A DNA stretch of 64,000 bases from Herbaspirillum chlorophenolicum (lineage in GTDB: Bacteria > Pseudomonadota > Gammaproteobacteria > Burkholderiales > Burkholderiaceae_D): positions 81,891 through 145,890 of the forward strand of contig NZ_LFLT01000010.1 of NCBI RefSeq assembly GCF_001189955.1. Direction: 5' to 3'. A program made the translations under genes and the position numbers. This document shows positions 17,296-26,152 of this stretch, in pieces (position 1 is the stretch's first letter; the number at the start of each line of letters is the position of its first letter). The notes beneath the pieces were generated by a model. It had not been told where the DNA came from. It did not search any database and was given only the letters and a program-made list of their open reading frames with translations.

Positions 17296-17784
17296 TCATT
17301 GGGTTTGTTCGAACACGCCGGCGCTGCGGTTCTTCGCCACCTTGTCCCAGGCGAAGACCTGGCCGTTCATGGCGACATAGACGCCGGGCTGCAGCACCTG
17401 GGCCACGCCGCAGGCAAAGCCGAAGTTGAAGAGTGCGTCGGAGTTGGCTATTTCGTAGGGAATCATGGCGCCGGTCAGCACGATGGCCTTGTCCAGTTGC
17501 GCCTGGCCCAATACTTGGGCAGTCAGTTGCATGGTGTCGGTGCCGTGCACGATGACGATGGCGCGTTGGGACGAATCGCGGCAACTGGCGAGGATGCGCT
17601 GGCGATCCGCGTCCTGCATTTCCAGCGAGTCCAGCAGCGGCAATTCTTCCAGGGCCACTTCGGCGGTGATGCGCGCGCGGGAAATAACTTGCGGCAGGTG
17701 GCTGGCGCCGAAATCGAGCTGTCCTGCGATCTCGTCGTAATGCTTGTCGAAGGTACCGCCGGTGGCGATGATGCGTAGGCTCAT
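17296..17784 (-). CDS. Small asparaginase-domain protein
   Basis: 162 residues corresponding only to the N-terminal domain of L-asparaginase (full enzymes are about 330). The first catalytic threonine segment IATGGTFDK (residues 6-14), the HGTDTM segment (about 80-85) and the LTGAMIPYE segment (about 106-114) are all present, so the chemistry residues of the N-terminal domain are kept, while the C-terminal domain that helps close the site is absent. The reading frame has a clean stop, so this is a natural short form, not a break. Start ATG at 17782-17784 follows ACAGGA. It lies downstream of the tandem-Cache gene, separated by that gene's terminator. Confidence 0.85.
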   Translation of the reverse strand: MSLRIIATGGTFDKHYDEIAGQLDFGASHLPQVISRARITAEVALEELPLLDSLEMQDADRQRILASCRDSSQRAIVIVHGTDTMQLTAQVLGQAQLDKAIVLTGAMIPYEIANSDALFNFGFACGVAQVLQPGVYVAMNGQVFAWDKVAKNRSAGVFEQTQ

Positions 17785-17802
17785 GGTTGTCCTGTCAGAA
17801 GT

Positions 17803-17842
17803 AAAAAAGGCGCCGCCCGTTATCTTACACGGACGGCGCCTT
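17803..17842 (-). terminator. Terminator of the tandem-Cache/CheW gene
   Basis: On the minus strand the stem GGCGCCGTCCGT/ACGGGCGGCGCC is followed by a run of six T, 28 nt after the stop of the 17871-20468 gene and just before the asparaginase ribosome-binding site. Confidence 0.88.
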
Positions 17843-17870
17843 CGCTCCCCCTCCCGAGACTTGTCGCGGC

Positions 17871-20468
17871 TTATGCCGCCATGAGTTGCCTTTCCCCCGG
17901 CATGGCCTGAGTAGATGCATCCAGTTCCTGTGCCGGCGGCGGCAGCGGAATGGTGCCGTCGATCACGTAGGCGAACAGCCGTTCGACCTCGATGGCCTGG
18001 ATCAGCAGCTTGCCGCCATTGGCCTTGATCACCTGCGATACCAGCATGGAGTCGCCCTGCATGGCCAGCGGCGTGTGGGTGATTTGCGCCGGGCTGAACT
18101 GCGGTACGGCATGCAACTCGTCGACCAGCAAGCCGATGGTGTGCGCACCGTGGCGCACGATCATCACCTGGCTGCTGCTGGTCACCGCCGAGCGTGTGCC
18201 GCGGATCAGGTGGCCGAGGTCGAATACCCAGACGAATTCCTTGTGCTGGTCGTCGTGGTTCAGGCCGAGCACGCCGACCTGCTCGGTGCGGTTGCCCATC
18301 GAGGTCGGCAGTACGGAGGAGAACGGCACGGCTTCCATCACGTTGGCCGCCGAGATGGCGAACAGGCTGTTGTCGGAAAAGAAGGTGGCGTATTCCAGGT
18401 CTTCCGACGACGTGGCACCGCTCTCCAGCAGGAATTCGCTGGACGCGCTTTGCTGGCTGCCTTGGTTGGTCGCGCCAAAGCATTGGAACACCACCGAGAT
18501 CACGTCTTCCTTGTAGCCGTCGCTGACCTTGAATTCGCGATAACCGTTGGAGGCGCTGCACGCCACGATGGCGTATTGGCCGTCATGCGAGGTGACGCCG
18601 GAGCTGCATTCGCCATTGGCCAGCTGCAGCATGGCGAGATCGATGTCCAGCGTGCTGCCTACCGGGCGGCTATCGTCGGTGCTGGAGAGGATGCGCCCGC
18701 TGCGGTTGACGTAGAACGCGCTCATCTTTTCCTTGCCGGCCAGCCCTGCGCGCAGCATGTTGTGGAACTCCGGCGCGGAGTCGAACACGATGCCGATGCC
18801 GCCCACCACTTCGTCATCATTGTCCAGTGCCCGCACGGCCGCATGGTAGATGTAAGTGTCCTGCCCTCCGTACAAGGCGCTGGGGCCGAAGGCGCTGACA
18901 TGGTAGTGCTGCTGGTTGCGCAGCGAGGCCACCTGCGCCAGCGTGGCTTCATCGATGCTGCTGCCGACCACGCTATCGAGATCGTCGCCGGTGCTGGCGA
19001 TGATGCGGCCGTTGCGGTCATAGATGAACAGGCGGGTGTAGACCGTGTACAGCCCGTTGATGTAGGCGAGGATCTCGGCCAGCCTGGCGGTGGTGGCTTC
19101 GTCGATTGCCGGCTGCGCCAGCGCCGCGCGCAGCTCCGGCGTGAGCGCCCACCAGCGGCAGTCGTCCGAGCGTTCGTAGAGGTTGCGGTCGAGCAGGTCG
19201 ACCAGCAGGCTGGTCGTGAACTCCGCATCGCGCATGCTGGACGACAGCACGGTCTGGTACAGGTCGTGGATCGACTGCGCGAACAGCTCGTTGCTGCGGT
19301 TGCCGGTTTCGCTGATCTGGTCGAGGATGGTCTTGAGCTTGAGCATTTCGCCGCGCTGGCCGGCGGTCATCACCTGGCCGTTCCAGACGATGCGCTGGAT
19401 GGTCTTGGCTGCGGTCATGATGTCGTACAACGGCGGGCAGAACGAATGCGCGTGCGACAGCAGGCCCTCCGCCAGCTCCGGCGACAGGCGCGAGAGCACG
19501 TCGCTGACGATGCCGGAAAAGGCGACTTCGACCGGAATCATGACTTGCCCCTGCCAGCCCACCGGTCCCGGATAGCCCTGGTAGCCTTCGGAGGCGAAGG
19601 TACGCACCAGGTATTCGCGGCCGCAAAACATCATCAGGCGCGCCTGGCCGGTGGTGTTGACGGGTACTTCGGTGCCGGGTGGAATCCATAATGCGTCGGC
19701 GCTTGAAATCACGCGGTTGTCGCCGTCCAGCAGCAGCATGTTGGCGCGCGCTTCCGGATCGCGGTGTGCGCAGAAGATGCCGGCCATCTCTTCTTCAAAA
19801 TGGAAACACAGGCATAGCACGCCGATCACCGCACCAGTTTGGGGATGGTGCATGCGGCGCGAATAGATTAATGCACGATCTTTGGACGGGCGCAGGTCGG
19901 TCGCGCGGAAGGTCTCGACGTAGGTTTCGGATTCCAGCGTCTGCTGGATCAAGGGATCGGCAGTGTGCTCCAGCGGTGTGGCCGGGTCGATCTGCACCAG
20001 TACGTTGCCGTCCGTGTCGGTCAGGATGATTTCGTCGTATACCGTGTATTTGTTGCGGTACTCGCGCAGGCGATAGCGTGCGGCCTCGGCCGAATCGGTG
20101 ATGCCGGCGACGAAATTGCACAGCTCGCGATCGGTGGCCAGGAAGCCGACGTCGGCGGTGCGCTCAAACAGGTTGCGTACCACGATGTCGATCACGTATT
20201 GCGCCTTGGTGCCGATTTCGGCCAGTACGTTGCGTACTTTTTCTTCCACCAGGCTGCTCACCAGTTCGCGTTCCAGCCGGGAAAATCCCGAGCGGGTGGC
20301 GGCCATGGTGGGGAGGATGGTCTTGGCTTCCGTGGGGCAGTTCATCTTGGCCGAGGCTTCGATGACGCGCCACATCAGGTTCAGTTCCTGGAGCGACTGT
20401 TCGCATTTGGCGACGTCGCGCATGTAAGGCAAAAACGTTTCCGTCTGTATGGCCGTGGCATTTGGCAT
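17871..20468 (-). CDS. Soluble protein with two Cache-like sensor domains and a C-terminal CheW domain
   Basis: 865 residues. After a helical N-terminus there is a Cache-like ligand-binding module at about residues 75-345, a helical linker, a second module at about 440-680 and a CheW-like domain at about 715-845. The two modules look like an internal duplication: compare VVRNLFERTADVGFLA with LLDRNLYERSDDCRWWA, and KYTVYDEIILTDTDGNVLVQ with LYTVYTRLFIYDRNGRIIAS. The CheW part has the GLLVDELHAV and LLIQAIEVERLF segments. I see no signal peptide, membrane helix, HAMP or methyl-accepting domain, so it should be cytoplasmic and could couple an internal signal to CheA. No other chemotaxis gene is nearby. 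Start at 20466-20468 follows AGAGGGG. Confidence 0.8.
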   Translation of the reverse strand: MPNATAIQTETFLPYMRDVAKCEQSLQELNLMWRVIEASAKMNCPTEAKTILPTMAATRSGFSRLERELVSSLVEEKVRNVLAEIGTKAQYVIDIVVRNLFERTADVGFLATDRELCNFVAGITDSAEAARYRLREYRNKYTVYDEIILTDTDGNVLVQIDPATPLEHTADPLIQQTLESETYVETFRATDLRPSKDRALIYSRRMHHPQTGAVIGVLCLCFHFEEEMAGIFCAHRDPEARANMLLLDGDNRVISSADALWIPPGTEVPVNTTGQARLMMFCGREYLVRTFASEGYQGYPGPVGWQGQVMIPVEVAFSGIVSDVLSRLSPELAEGLLSHAHSFCPPLYDIMTAAKTIQRIVWNGQVMTAGQRGEMLKLKTILDQISETGNRSNELFAQSIHDLYQTVLSSSMRDAEFTTSLLVDLLDRNLYERSDDCRWWALTPELRAALAQPAIDEATTARLAEILAYINGLYTVYTRLFIYDRNGRIIASTGDDLDSVVGSSIDEATLAQVASLRNQQHYHVSAFGPSALYGGQDTYIYHAAVRALDNDDEVVGGIGIVFDSAPEFHNMLRAGLAGKEKMSAFYVNRSGRILSSTDDSRPVGSTLDIDLAMLQLANGECSSGVTSHDGQYAIVACSASNGYREFKVSDGYKEDVISVVFQCFGATNQGSQQSASSEFLLESGATSSEDLEYATFFSDNSLFAISAANVMEAVPFSSVLPTSMGNRTEQVGVLGLNHDDQHKEFVWVFDLGHLIRGTRSAVTSSSQVMIVRHGAHTIGLLVDELHAVPQFSPAQITHTPLAMQGDSMLVSQVIKANGGKLLIQAIEVERLFAYVIDGTIPLPPPAQELDASTQAMPGERQLMAA

Positions 20469-20795
20469 GGTTGTCGAGCCCCTCTGGTAGCGCCGCAAGA
20501 CCAACGAACCGCGATGTTGGATCTTCCGACATCTGTTGTTTGTTTTTTTGTGTTGTGCACAGGAGGATCTGCAAATTGCGTGCCAATGCGCCCGCAGTGC
20601 CAACCGGTAACGGTTCACGGGATTTGTCTTGTACGTGGAGAATTATTTATATCGTTCTTCAGCGTTATTGCCTTGCGGCATGTGTGAAGAGGCGTCACGT
20701 GTGCGGCAGGATTTTCGATGTCAACTTGTCACTTGAACGAGGCGCTGATGTAGTGGGGAAACCCATCAGGAAATGAGCCTTATAATGAAACTGAT
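20469..20795. other. Divergent promoter region
   Basis: 327 bp between the tandem-Cache gene and the unknown gene at 20796. Apart from a perfect TATAAT at 20781-20786 I see no gene, no strong hairpin and no repeat. Confidence 0.5.
20781..20786 (+). promoter_or_regulatory. Candidate -10 box for leaderless transcription
   Basis: Perfect TATAAT ending 9 nt before the ATG at 20796, with no Shine-Dalgarno sequence in between. No good -35 hexamer was found at 16-18 bp, which lowers confidence. Confidence 0.4.
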
Positions 20796-21560
20796 ATGAA
20801 ACCACTGGCGCCCGGCACCGTCATCTTTCATCGCCATCGCGGTTATGGCGTGATCGTGTCCGTCAATTTGCTGACGGGCTGGATTTCTGCGCGCTTTGGC
20901 AGCGAGGTGCGTACGCTCGATCTCAACCTGTCGTCCGACGAGGTCCAGCATGCGGACGGCGCACCGATCCTGTTTCGCCGCGCTCCGCCGGATCGCATGC
21001 CGCATGCGCGGCTGATGGCAATGGTGCGCGAGTTGCACCGTACCGGTTATCAGCGGCTCTATCTGTACAGCTGGCCCAAGCCTTCCGGGCTGCATTGGCG
21101 CTGGCACTTGTTTACCGGACCGAGGCAATGGATAGAGCGGCCTTGGCGCGAAGGCTGGTACGGCTCGGGGGCCGACTACAATTTCAATCCGGTGATGGGG
21201 TGGGGCGATACGCCCAGCGCAACGCCGGAAGACTTGGCGCACCTGCTGGCGCAGTTCGACCCGCAAGGCCTGGCGCAAGCGCTGGGCAATGACGAAGAAC
21301 ACAGCAACTGGTTCGAGATGGTATGCGCCACGCTGCTGCCCGATTATGCGTTCAGCCTGGGCTGGCATGACAACGGCAACATACCGGAGCACTTGCCGGT
21401 CATCCCGATCCGCCGCAACGTGCCTGAATATGCCGGGCCGCCGCTGCCGTGGCCGCCTGACTGGCGGCATATATGGCGGACATCGGGCAAGTCGCCGCTG
21501 CTGCGGTACGACCCGCCCGTGCGTACTACTTACCGCATTACCCCAGAGCCTCAGGATTGA
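20796..21560 (+). CDS. Unknown protein with SH3-like N-terminus
   Basis: 254 residues, family not recognised. Residues 5-48 (GTVIFHRHRGYGVIVSVNLL, GWISARFGSEVRTLDL) look like a small SH3-like beta barrel of the CarD/UvrD-tail kind, with the sequence order hydrophobic-FHRHRGYG-VI. The middle is rich in Trp, Pro and Tyr (for example WPKPSGLHWRWHLFTGPRQW), and the C-terminus is Pro-rich. No signal peptide or membrane helix. Codon use looks normal for the window, so it is a real gene. It may start without a leader (TATAAT 9 nt upstream). It is divergent from the tandem-Cache/CheW gene, and its last 23 bp overlap the convergent dehydrogenase gene. Confidence 0.75.
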   Translation: MKPLAPGTVIFHRHRGYGVIVSVNLLTGWISARFGSEVRTLDLNLSSDEVQHADGAPILFRRAPPDRMPHARLMAMVRELHRTGYQRLYLYSWPKPSGLHWRWHLFTGPRQWIERPWREGWYGSGADYNFNPVMGWGDTPSATPEDLAHLLAQFDPQGLAQALGNDEEHSNWFEMVCATLLPDYAFSLGWHDNGNIPEHLPVIPIRRNVPEYAGPPLPWPPDWRHIWRTSGKSPLLRYDPPVRTTYRITPEPQD

Positions 21561-22524
21561 GTACGTTCTTGGGTGTGCCTGCGGCATAGTCCAGGATGTT
21601 CTGGAAGGCCGCGCGGAAGTACAGCTCGTAGCCATCCTTTTCCACGTAGCCCAGGTGGGGCGCCGCCACCACGTTATCCATCTTCAGTAACGGCGAGTCC
21701 ACCGGCAGCGGTTCCTGTTCATACACATCGAGTGCGGCCAGGCCGGGGTGGCCCTGGTTCAATGCGGCTTCCAGCGCGTTTGCCTCGACCAGCTCGGCGC
21801 GGCTGGTGTTGACGAAGCAGGCGGTCGGTTTCATCAGCGCCAGGTCGGCCGCCTTGACGGCGCCGCGCGTGGCATCGTTCAGGCGCAGGTGCAGCGACAG
21901 CACATCGGCCTGGCTGAAAAATTCTTCCTTGCTGGCCGCGATGCCGTATCCATCCTTTTCGGCCTGTTCGCGGCTGGCATCGCGCCCCCAGATCACCACC
22001 TTCATGCCGAAGGCGCGGCCGTAGCCGGCCACCATGCGGCCGATCTTGCCGTAGCCCCAGATGCCCAGCGTGCGGCCTTTCAAGGCACTGCCGATCGTAT
22101 TGTGGTGAGGCGTGGCCGACACCTGCTGCCAGGCGCCGGCGCGCAAGGCGAGGCAATATTGCGGCACGCGGCGCATGGCGGCCATGATCAGCGCCCATGT
22201 CAGTTCGGCCGGTGCGGTGGGGTCGCCCACGCCTTCAACGATGGCGATGCCGCGTTCGGTGGCCGCAGCCACATCGACATGGCCGCTGACCTTGCCGGTT
22301 TGCGAAATCAGTTTCAGCAGCGGCAGTTTCTCCAGCAGCATCTTGTTCAGCGAAGTGCGTTCACGGATCAGCACCAGCGCATCGAAGGGCGCCAGCCGCG
22401 CCGCCAGTTGCCCCGTGCCGCGTACGCTGTTGTTGAATACCTTGACGTCGTGGCCGTCGAGCATGCGGAAGCAATCGAGGTGGCGAACGGCGTCCTGGTA
22501 GTCGTCGAGGATGGCAATTTTCAT
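21538..22524 (-). CDS. D-2-hydroxyacid dehydrogenase family protein
   Basis: 328-residue NAD(P)-dependent dehydrogenase of the D-isomer-specific family, related to phosphoglycerate dehydrogenase. The Rossmann motif GIWGYGKIGRMVAGYG lies in the middle, with IWGRD after the second strand suggesting the cofactor-binding acidic/neutral position. Catalytic residues are visible: Arg in NTSRAELVEANAL, Glu in YEQEPLP and His in APHLGYVEKD. The substrate is unknown. The ATG at 22522-22524 has GGAG 7 nt upstream. The 3' end overlaps the convergent unknown gene by 23 bp, so there is no room for a shared terminator between them. Confidence 0.92.
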   Translation of the reverse strand: MKIAILDDYQDAVRHLDCFRMLDGHDVKVFNNSVRGTGQLAARLAPFDALVLIRERTSLNKMLLEKLPLLKLISQTGKVSGHVDVAAATERGIAIVEGVGDPTAPAELTWALIMAAMRRVPQYCLALRAGAWQQVSATPHHNTIGSALKGRTLGIWGYGKIGRMVAGYGRAFGMKVVIWGRDASREQAEKDGYGIAASKEEFFSQADVLSLHLRLNDATRGAVKAADLALMKPTACFVNTSRAELVEANALEAALNQGHPGLAALDVYEQEPLPVDSPLLKMDNVVAAPHLGYVEKDGYELYFRAAFQNILDYAAGTPKNVLNPEALG

Positions 22525-23369
22525 GAGGGTCTCCGTGGCTTTGCCTTTTGAACCTGCCCCATCGCAGAAATGGCGGATGAGGCGCACTGGCAACATCATA
22601 AAGGGATTGCCGGATTTCGGCAGACCCTTGAGGCCGGCGCAGGCATCCTTTGGTCGGTTTGTCCGTAGAGAGATTTTTCACAGGCATACGCATTGTTCAA
22701 TGATGGCAGTGTGTTCGTGAAAATGAGATTTACTCGCATATTTTTTGAGAATCAGCAGCGATGGGCCGCATTGAGTCCGGGCCAATGGCGCCAAGGCCGG
22801 CGTCGCTGGCTTTGGCGTTGTGAAGTAGTGGGCGGAGTACAGGCATTTGCGGAATGGCGAGCAGTAATTCGATGGTTCGTTATGTTCTGGCCGCGAAAAC
22901 CCGGGATGCGGGGCTGGATGAAAATTTTTGTTGATTTTTTCAGTGAGATATTCTCCGTGTGAATGACTAATTCCCCGCAACACCGCTAGAATCCAGTGTT
23001 CATGCGGATTTTGAGAAAAATCGTGTTATGCGGTTGAGTAATGAAAAAACAGTTTTTTTTTAATTTGTAATTACCCACTACATAACTCGGGTATTTTTCG
23101 CTACAAATTTCAGTAAATTCTTTTTTATCGGGGTACAATCGCTGCCACTTTTTCTCACTTTTGACTGTCGAAAAGTGACTGGAGCCCGCACCCATCGACG
23201 GCTGCGGGCCTTGCGGCCGACATTCCCGGATGTGGCCGCTATCGACAAGACCGCCGTATCGCTGGCTGGCGTAACCTTCGCCTGACATCTACCCGCCAGT
23301 TACAAGCAGACGACGATCCTGCCGTGCCAAGACGAATTCTTTAACTTTGTGGCATTGGAGGTACAACCT
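22525..23369. other. Long intergenic region holding the pckG promoter and leader
   Basis: 845 bp. The left part (22525-22980) shows no credible gene or repeat. The right part is AT-rich up to a TACAAT -10-like box at 23134-23139, then a leader of about 230 nt with two inverted repeats (23155-23178 and 23184-23209). Confidence 0.5.
23134..23209 (+). promoter_or_regulatory. Candidate pckG promoter and structured leader start
   Basis: A TACAAT box at 23134-23139 is followed by an 8-bp dyad TCACTTTT/AAAAGTGA (23155-23162 and 23171-23178) and then GCCCGCA/TGCGGGC (23184-23190 and 23203-23209). The first dyad could be an operator over the transcript start or a hairpin in the leader. No clear -35 was seen. 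Confidence 0.4.
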
Positions 23370-25238
23370 ATGAACCAACCCCTCATGGCTGGCGTTCCCG
23401 CAGTCAACGCACCCGCGTACGTCAAACATCAGAAATTGATCAACTGGGTTGCGGAAATCGCCGCGCTGACCAAGCCGGCTCGCATTTACTGGTGCGATGG
23501 CTCTCAGGAAGAATACGACCGCCTGTGCGCCGAGATGGTTGCCGCCGGCACCATGAAGAAGCTGAACCAGGAGAAGCGCCCGAACAGCTACCTGGCTTGC
23601 TCCGACCCGTCCGACGTGGCGCGTGTGGAAGACCGCACCTTCATCTGCTCCAAAACCAAGGAAGAAGCCGGCCCGACCAACAACTGGACCGACCCGGCCG
23701 AAATGCGCCAGACCCTGAACGGCCTGTTCGACGGTTCCATGGCCGGCCGCACGCTGTACGTGGTGCCGTTCTCGATGGGCCCGCTGGGTTCGCCGATCGC
23801 CCACATCGGCGTCGAACTGTCCGATTCCCCCTACGTCGCCGTCAACATGCGCATCATGACCCGCATGGGTAAGGCCGTGTACGACGTGCTGGGCGCCGAT
23901 GGCGACTTCGTGCCTTGTGTGCATACGGTCGGCGCACCGCTGGCTGCCGGCCAGAAAGACGTGGCATGGCCATGCAATGCCACCAAGTACATCGTCCACT
24001 ATCCGGAAACCCGCGAAATCTGGTCCTACGGTTCGGGCTACGGCGGCAACGCCCTGCTGGGCAAGAAGTGCTTCGCGCTGCGCATCGCCTCGACCATGGG
24101 CCGCGCCCAGGGCTGGCTGGCTGAACACATGCTGATCCTCGGCGTCGAATCGCCGGAAGGCAAGAAGCACTATGTCGCGGCGGCTTTCCCGTCGGCTTGC
24201 GGCAAGACCAACTTCGCCATGCTGATTCCGCCCAAGGCGTTCGGCGGCTGGAAGGTCACCACCATCGGCGACGACATCGCCTGGATCAAGCCGGGCGCCG
24301 ATGGCCGCCTGTACGCGATCAATCCGGAAGCCGGCTATTTCGGCGTGGCTCCGGGCACCAACGAAAAGAGCAACTACAACTGCATGGCCTCGGTGTCGGC
24401 CAACACCATCTTCACCAACGTCGCGCTGACCGATGACGGCGACGTCTGGTGGGAAGGAATGACCAAGGAAGCCCCGGCGCATCTGATCGACTGGCAGGGC
24501 AAGGACTGGACCCCGGCGATCGCCAAGGAAACCGGCCGCAAGGCCGCGCACCCGAACGCACGCTTCACCGTCGCCGCCACCCAGAACCCGGTGATCGACG
24601 CAGCCTGGGATGATCCGGCCGGCGTGCCGATTTCGGCCTTCATCTTCGGCGGCCGCCGCTCCACTACCGTGCCGCTGGTGACCGAAGCCCGCAACTGGGT
24701 GGAAGGCGTCTACATGGCCGCCACCATGGGTTCGGAAACCACCGCTGCGGCCGTCGGCCAGCAGGGCGTGGTGCGCCGCGACCCGTTCGCGATGCTGCCG
24801 TTTGCCGGCTACAACATGAGCGAGTACTTCCAGCACTGGCTGGACATCGGCAAGAAGATCGCCGCCTCGCCGGCCGAGCTGCCCAAGATCTACTGCGTCA
24901 ACTGGTTCCGTACCGATGCCGACGGCAAGTTCGTGTGGCCGGGCTTCGGCGACAACATGCGCGTGCTGAAGTGGATGCTGGACCGCATTGAAGATCCGCA
25001 AGGCGTGAAGACCGGCGCTACCGAGCACCTGTTCGGTTTCACGCCGCGTTTCGGCGACCTGCAATGGGATGGCATCGACTTCACCGCCGAGCAGTTCGCT
25101 ACCATCACCTCCATCGACAAGGCCGCATGGAAGAAGGAACTGGAGCTGCACGCGGAGCTGTTCGAAAAGCTCAAGCACAAGCTGCCGGGCGAGCTGGAAA
25201 GCGTCAAGGGCAAGCTGGAGAAGCAACTGGCTGCCTGA
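23370..25238 (+). CDS. pckG: Phosphoenolpyruvate carboxykinase (GTP)
   Basis: Converts oxaloacetate and GTP to phosphoenolpyruvate, the entry to gluconeogenesis. 622 residues, the length of the GTP enzyme. The P-loop-like [12 protein letters not shown] segment carries the reactive Cys, and the GTP-site GRRSTTVPL, the metal/substrate segment [17 protein letters not shown] and the [15 protein letters not shown] segment are intact. I chose the ATG at 23370 because GGAGG lies 8 nt before it; an in-frame ATG at 23349 has no such site. It is monocistronic, with a long leader and a strong terminator. Confidence 0.97.
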   Translation: MNQPLMAGVPAVNAPAYVKHQKLINWVAEIAALTKPARIYWCDGSQEEYDRLCAEMVAAGTMKKLNQEKRPNSYLACSDPSDVARVEDRTFICSKTKEEAGPTNNWTDPAEMRQTLNGLFDGSMAGRTLYVVPFSMGPLGSPIAHIGVELSDSPYVAVNMRIMTRMGKAVYDVLGADGDFVPCVHTVGAPLAAGQKDVAWPCNATKYIVHYPETREIWSYGSGYGGNALLGKKCFALRIASTMGRAQGWLAEHMLILGVESPEGKKHYVAAAFPSACGKTNFAMLIPPKAFGGWKVTTIGDDIAWIKPGADGRLYAINPEAGYFGVAPGTNEKSNYNCMASVSANTIFTNVALTDDGDVWWEGMTKEAPAHLIDWQGKDWTPAIAKETGRKAAHPNARFTVAATQNPVIDAAWDDPAGVPISAFIFGGRRSTTVPLVTEARNWVEGVYMAATMGSETTAAAVGQQGVVRRDPFAMLPFAGYNMSEYFQHWLDIGKKIAASPAELPKIYCVNWFRTDADGKFVWPGFGDNMRVLKWMLDRIEDPQGVKTGATEHLFGFTPRFGDLQWDGIDFTAEQFATITSIDKAAWKKELELHAELFEKLKHKLPGELESVKGKLEKQLAA

Positions 25239-25293
25239 TGGCACAGTGACATGTGCCGGTAGGTGCCGACACTTCTTCCCGTGATGAATGGAG

Positions 25294-25324
25294 CGCCCGC
25301 CGTGTTTGCACGGCGGGCGTTTTC
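25294..25324. terminator. Terminator of pckG
   Basis: 11-bp stem CGCCCGCCGTG/CACGGCGGGCG with TTTG loop and a short T-run; it also faces the converging thioesterase gene. Confidence 0.9.
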
Positions 25325-25337
25325 ATTTGGCGGCCGT

Positions 25338-25781
25338 TCAACCGACGGCAATCGCCGCCAGCGCCATGCGCATCGCCTCCGGGATGTCCACCGGCCGACG
25401 CGACTCCCGGTCGACATAAACATGCACAAAATGTCCCTGGGCCGCAGCGCTGTCTTCGCCTTCCTTGAAAATGCCGATCTCGTAGCGCACGCTGCTGCGT
25501 CCTACATGCGCCACCCGCACGCCGACGTCCACCTGGTCCGGAAACGCCACCGAAGCGAAATAATTGCAACGTGTCTCGATCACCAGACCGATCACCGGGC
25601 TGCGTTCGATGTCCAGCACGCCGCTTGCCACCAGGTAATGATTCACCGCGGTGTCGAACCAGCTGTAATAGACGACGTTGTTGACGTGGCCGTAGACGTC
25701 GTTATCCATCCAGCGCGTCTGGATGGCATGGAAGTGGCGGTAGTCGGCGCGATGGCCGGGGACAGGTTTGTGCTCGCTCAT
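25338..25781 (-). CDS. Acyl-CoA thioesterase, 4-hydroxybenzoyl-CoA thioesterase family
   Basis: 147-residue hot-dog-fold protein. The signature TRWMDNDVYGHVNNVVYYSWFD (abridged here: TRWMDNDVYGHVNN) includes the catalytic Asp of the 4HBT/YbgC group; the FPDQVDVGVRV and SSVRYEIGIF strands complete the fold. The acyl substrate is not known. Start at 25779-25781 gives the usual short N-terminus; no strong ribosome-binding site is visible. It converges on pckG and is divergent from ahpC, without an operon partner. Confidence 0.9.
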   Translation of the reverse strand: MSEHKPVPGHRADYRHFHAIQTRWMDNDVYGHVNNVVYYSWFDTAVNHYLVASGVLDIERSPVIGLVIETRCNYFASVAFPDQVDVGVRVAHVGRSSVRYEIGIFKEGEDSAAAQGHFVHVYVDRESRRPVDIPEAMRMALAAIAVG

Positions 25782-26152
25782 GGTGGTCGTGGTGTTGGTC
25801 GGTGGACGGATGGTGCAGTGCGCACAAAATGCGCTTCCTTGCAGTAACATTGCGGCGGGATTCTTGTCCTGCGGCATCGCCACCGTGCTGTTGAGCTCCG
25901 GAGGGTGCTGCCTCAATGTTAAGCGATCGCGGCCGGAATGTACCGATGTGGCGGCTTGCAGAAACGTGTTGCGCCGCCATGTGATTCGGGTGGGCATGCA
26001 ATGCCCGCGCGCAACCGGGATCGATAGCATTGCTCTTGATGTCGATAGTTAAATCCAATCAAAAATATTGATTAAATAAAATTGATCTATTTCGTTTGGC
26101 GTTTTACTATTGTTCCCACTGCTTCACTCAACCCCCTAAAAAGGAAATAAAT
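25782..26152. other. Divergent region upstream of ahpC
   Basis: 371 bp without a gene. The left 260 bp show nothing distinctive. The right part (26040-26100) is very AT-rich and holds repeated ATTGAT/ATCAAT words and degenerate ATAG/CTAT tetrads that may be an OxyR site. Confidence 0.5.
26045..26090. promoter_or_regulatory. Possible OxyR-type site upstream of ahpC
   Basis: ATAG at 26045 and CTAT at 26087, with degenerate tetrads spaced 11 bp from each (CAAT 26056, ATTG 26067; ATAA 26076, ATAT 26065), resemble the OxyR pattern ATAG-N7-CTAT-N7-ATAG-N7-CTAT but in two broken registers. A perfect dyad AATCAA-N5-TTGATT (26057-26073) lies in the middle. Position fits ahpC control; the match is weak. 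Confidence 0.3.

Noticed and set aside
17785..18561. In-frame upstream extension of the asparaginase frame
   Set aside because: The extra 259 codons lie within the tandem-Cache/CheW gene in another frame and have no protein-like character; the true start at 17784 has a ribosome-binding site.
23289..25244. 651-codon open frame antisense to pckG
   Set aside because: Same shadow effect; the sense strand encodes an unmistakable enzyme.
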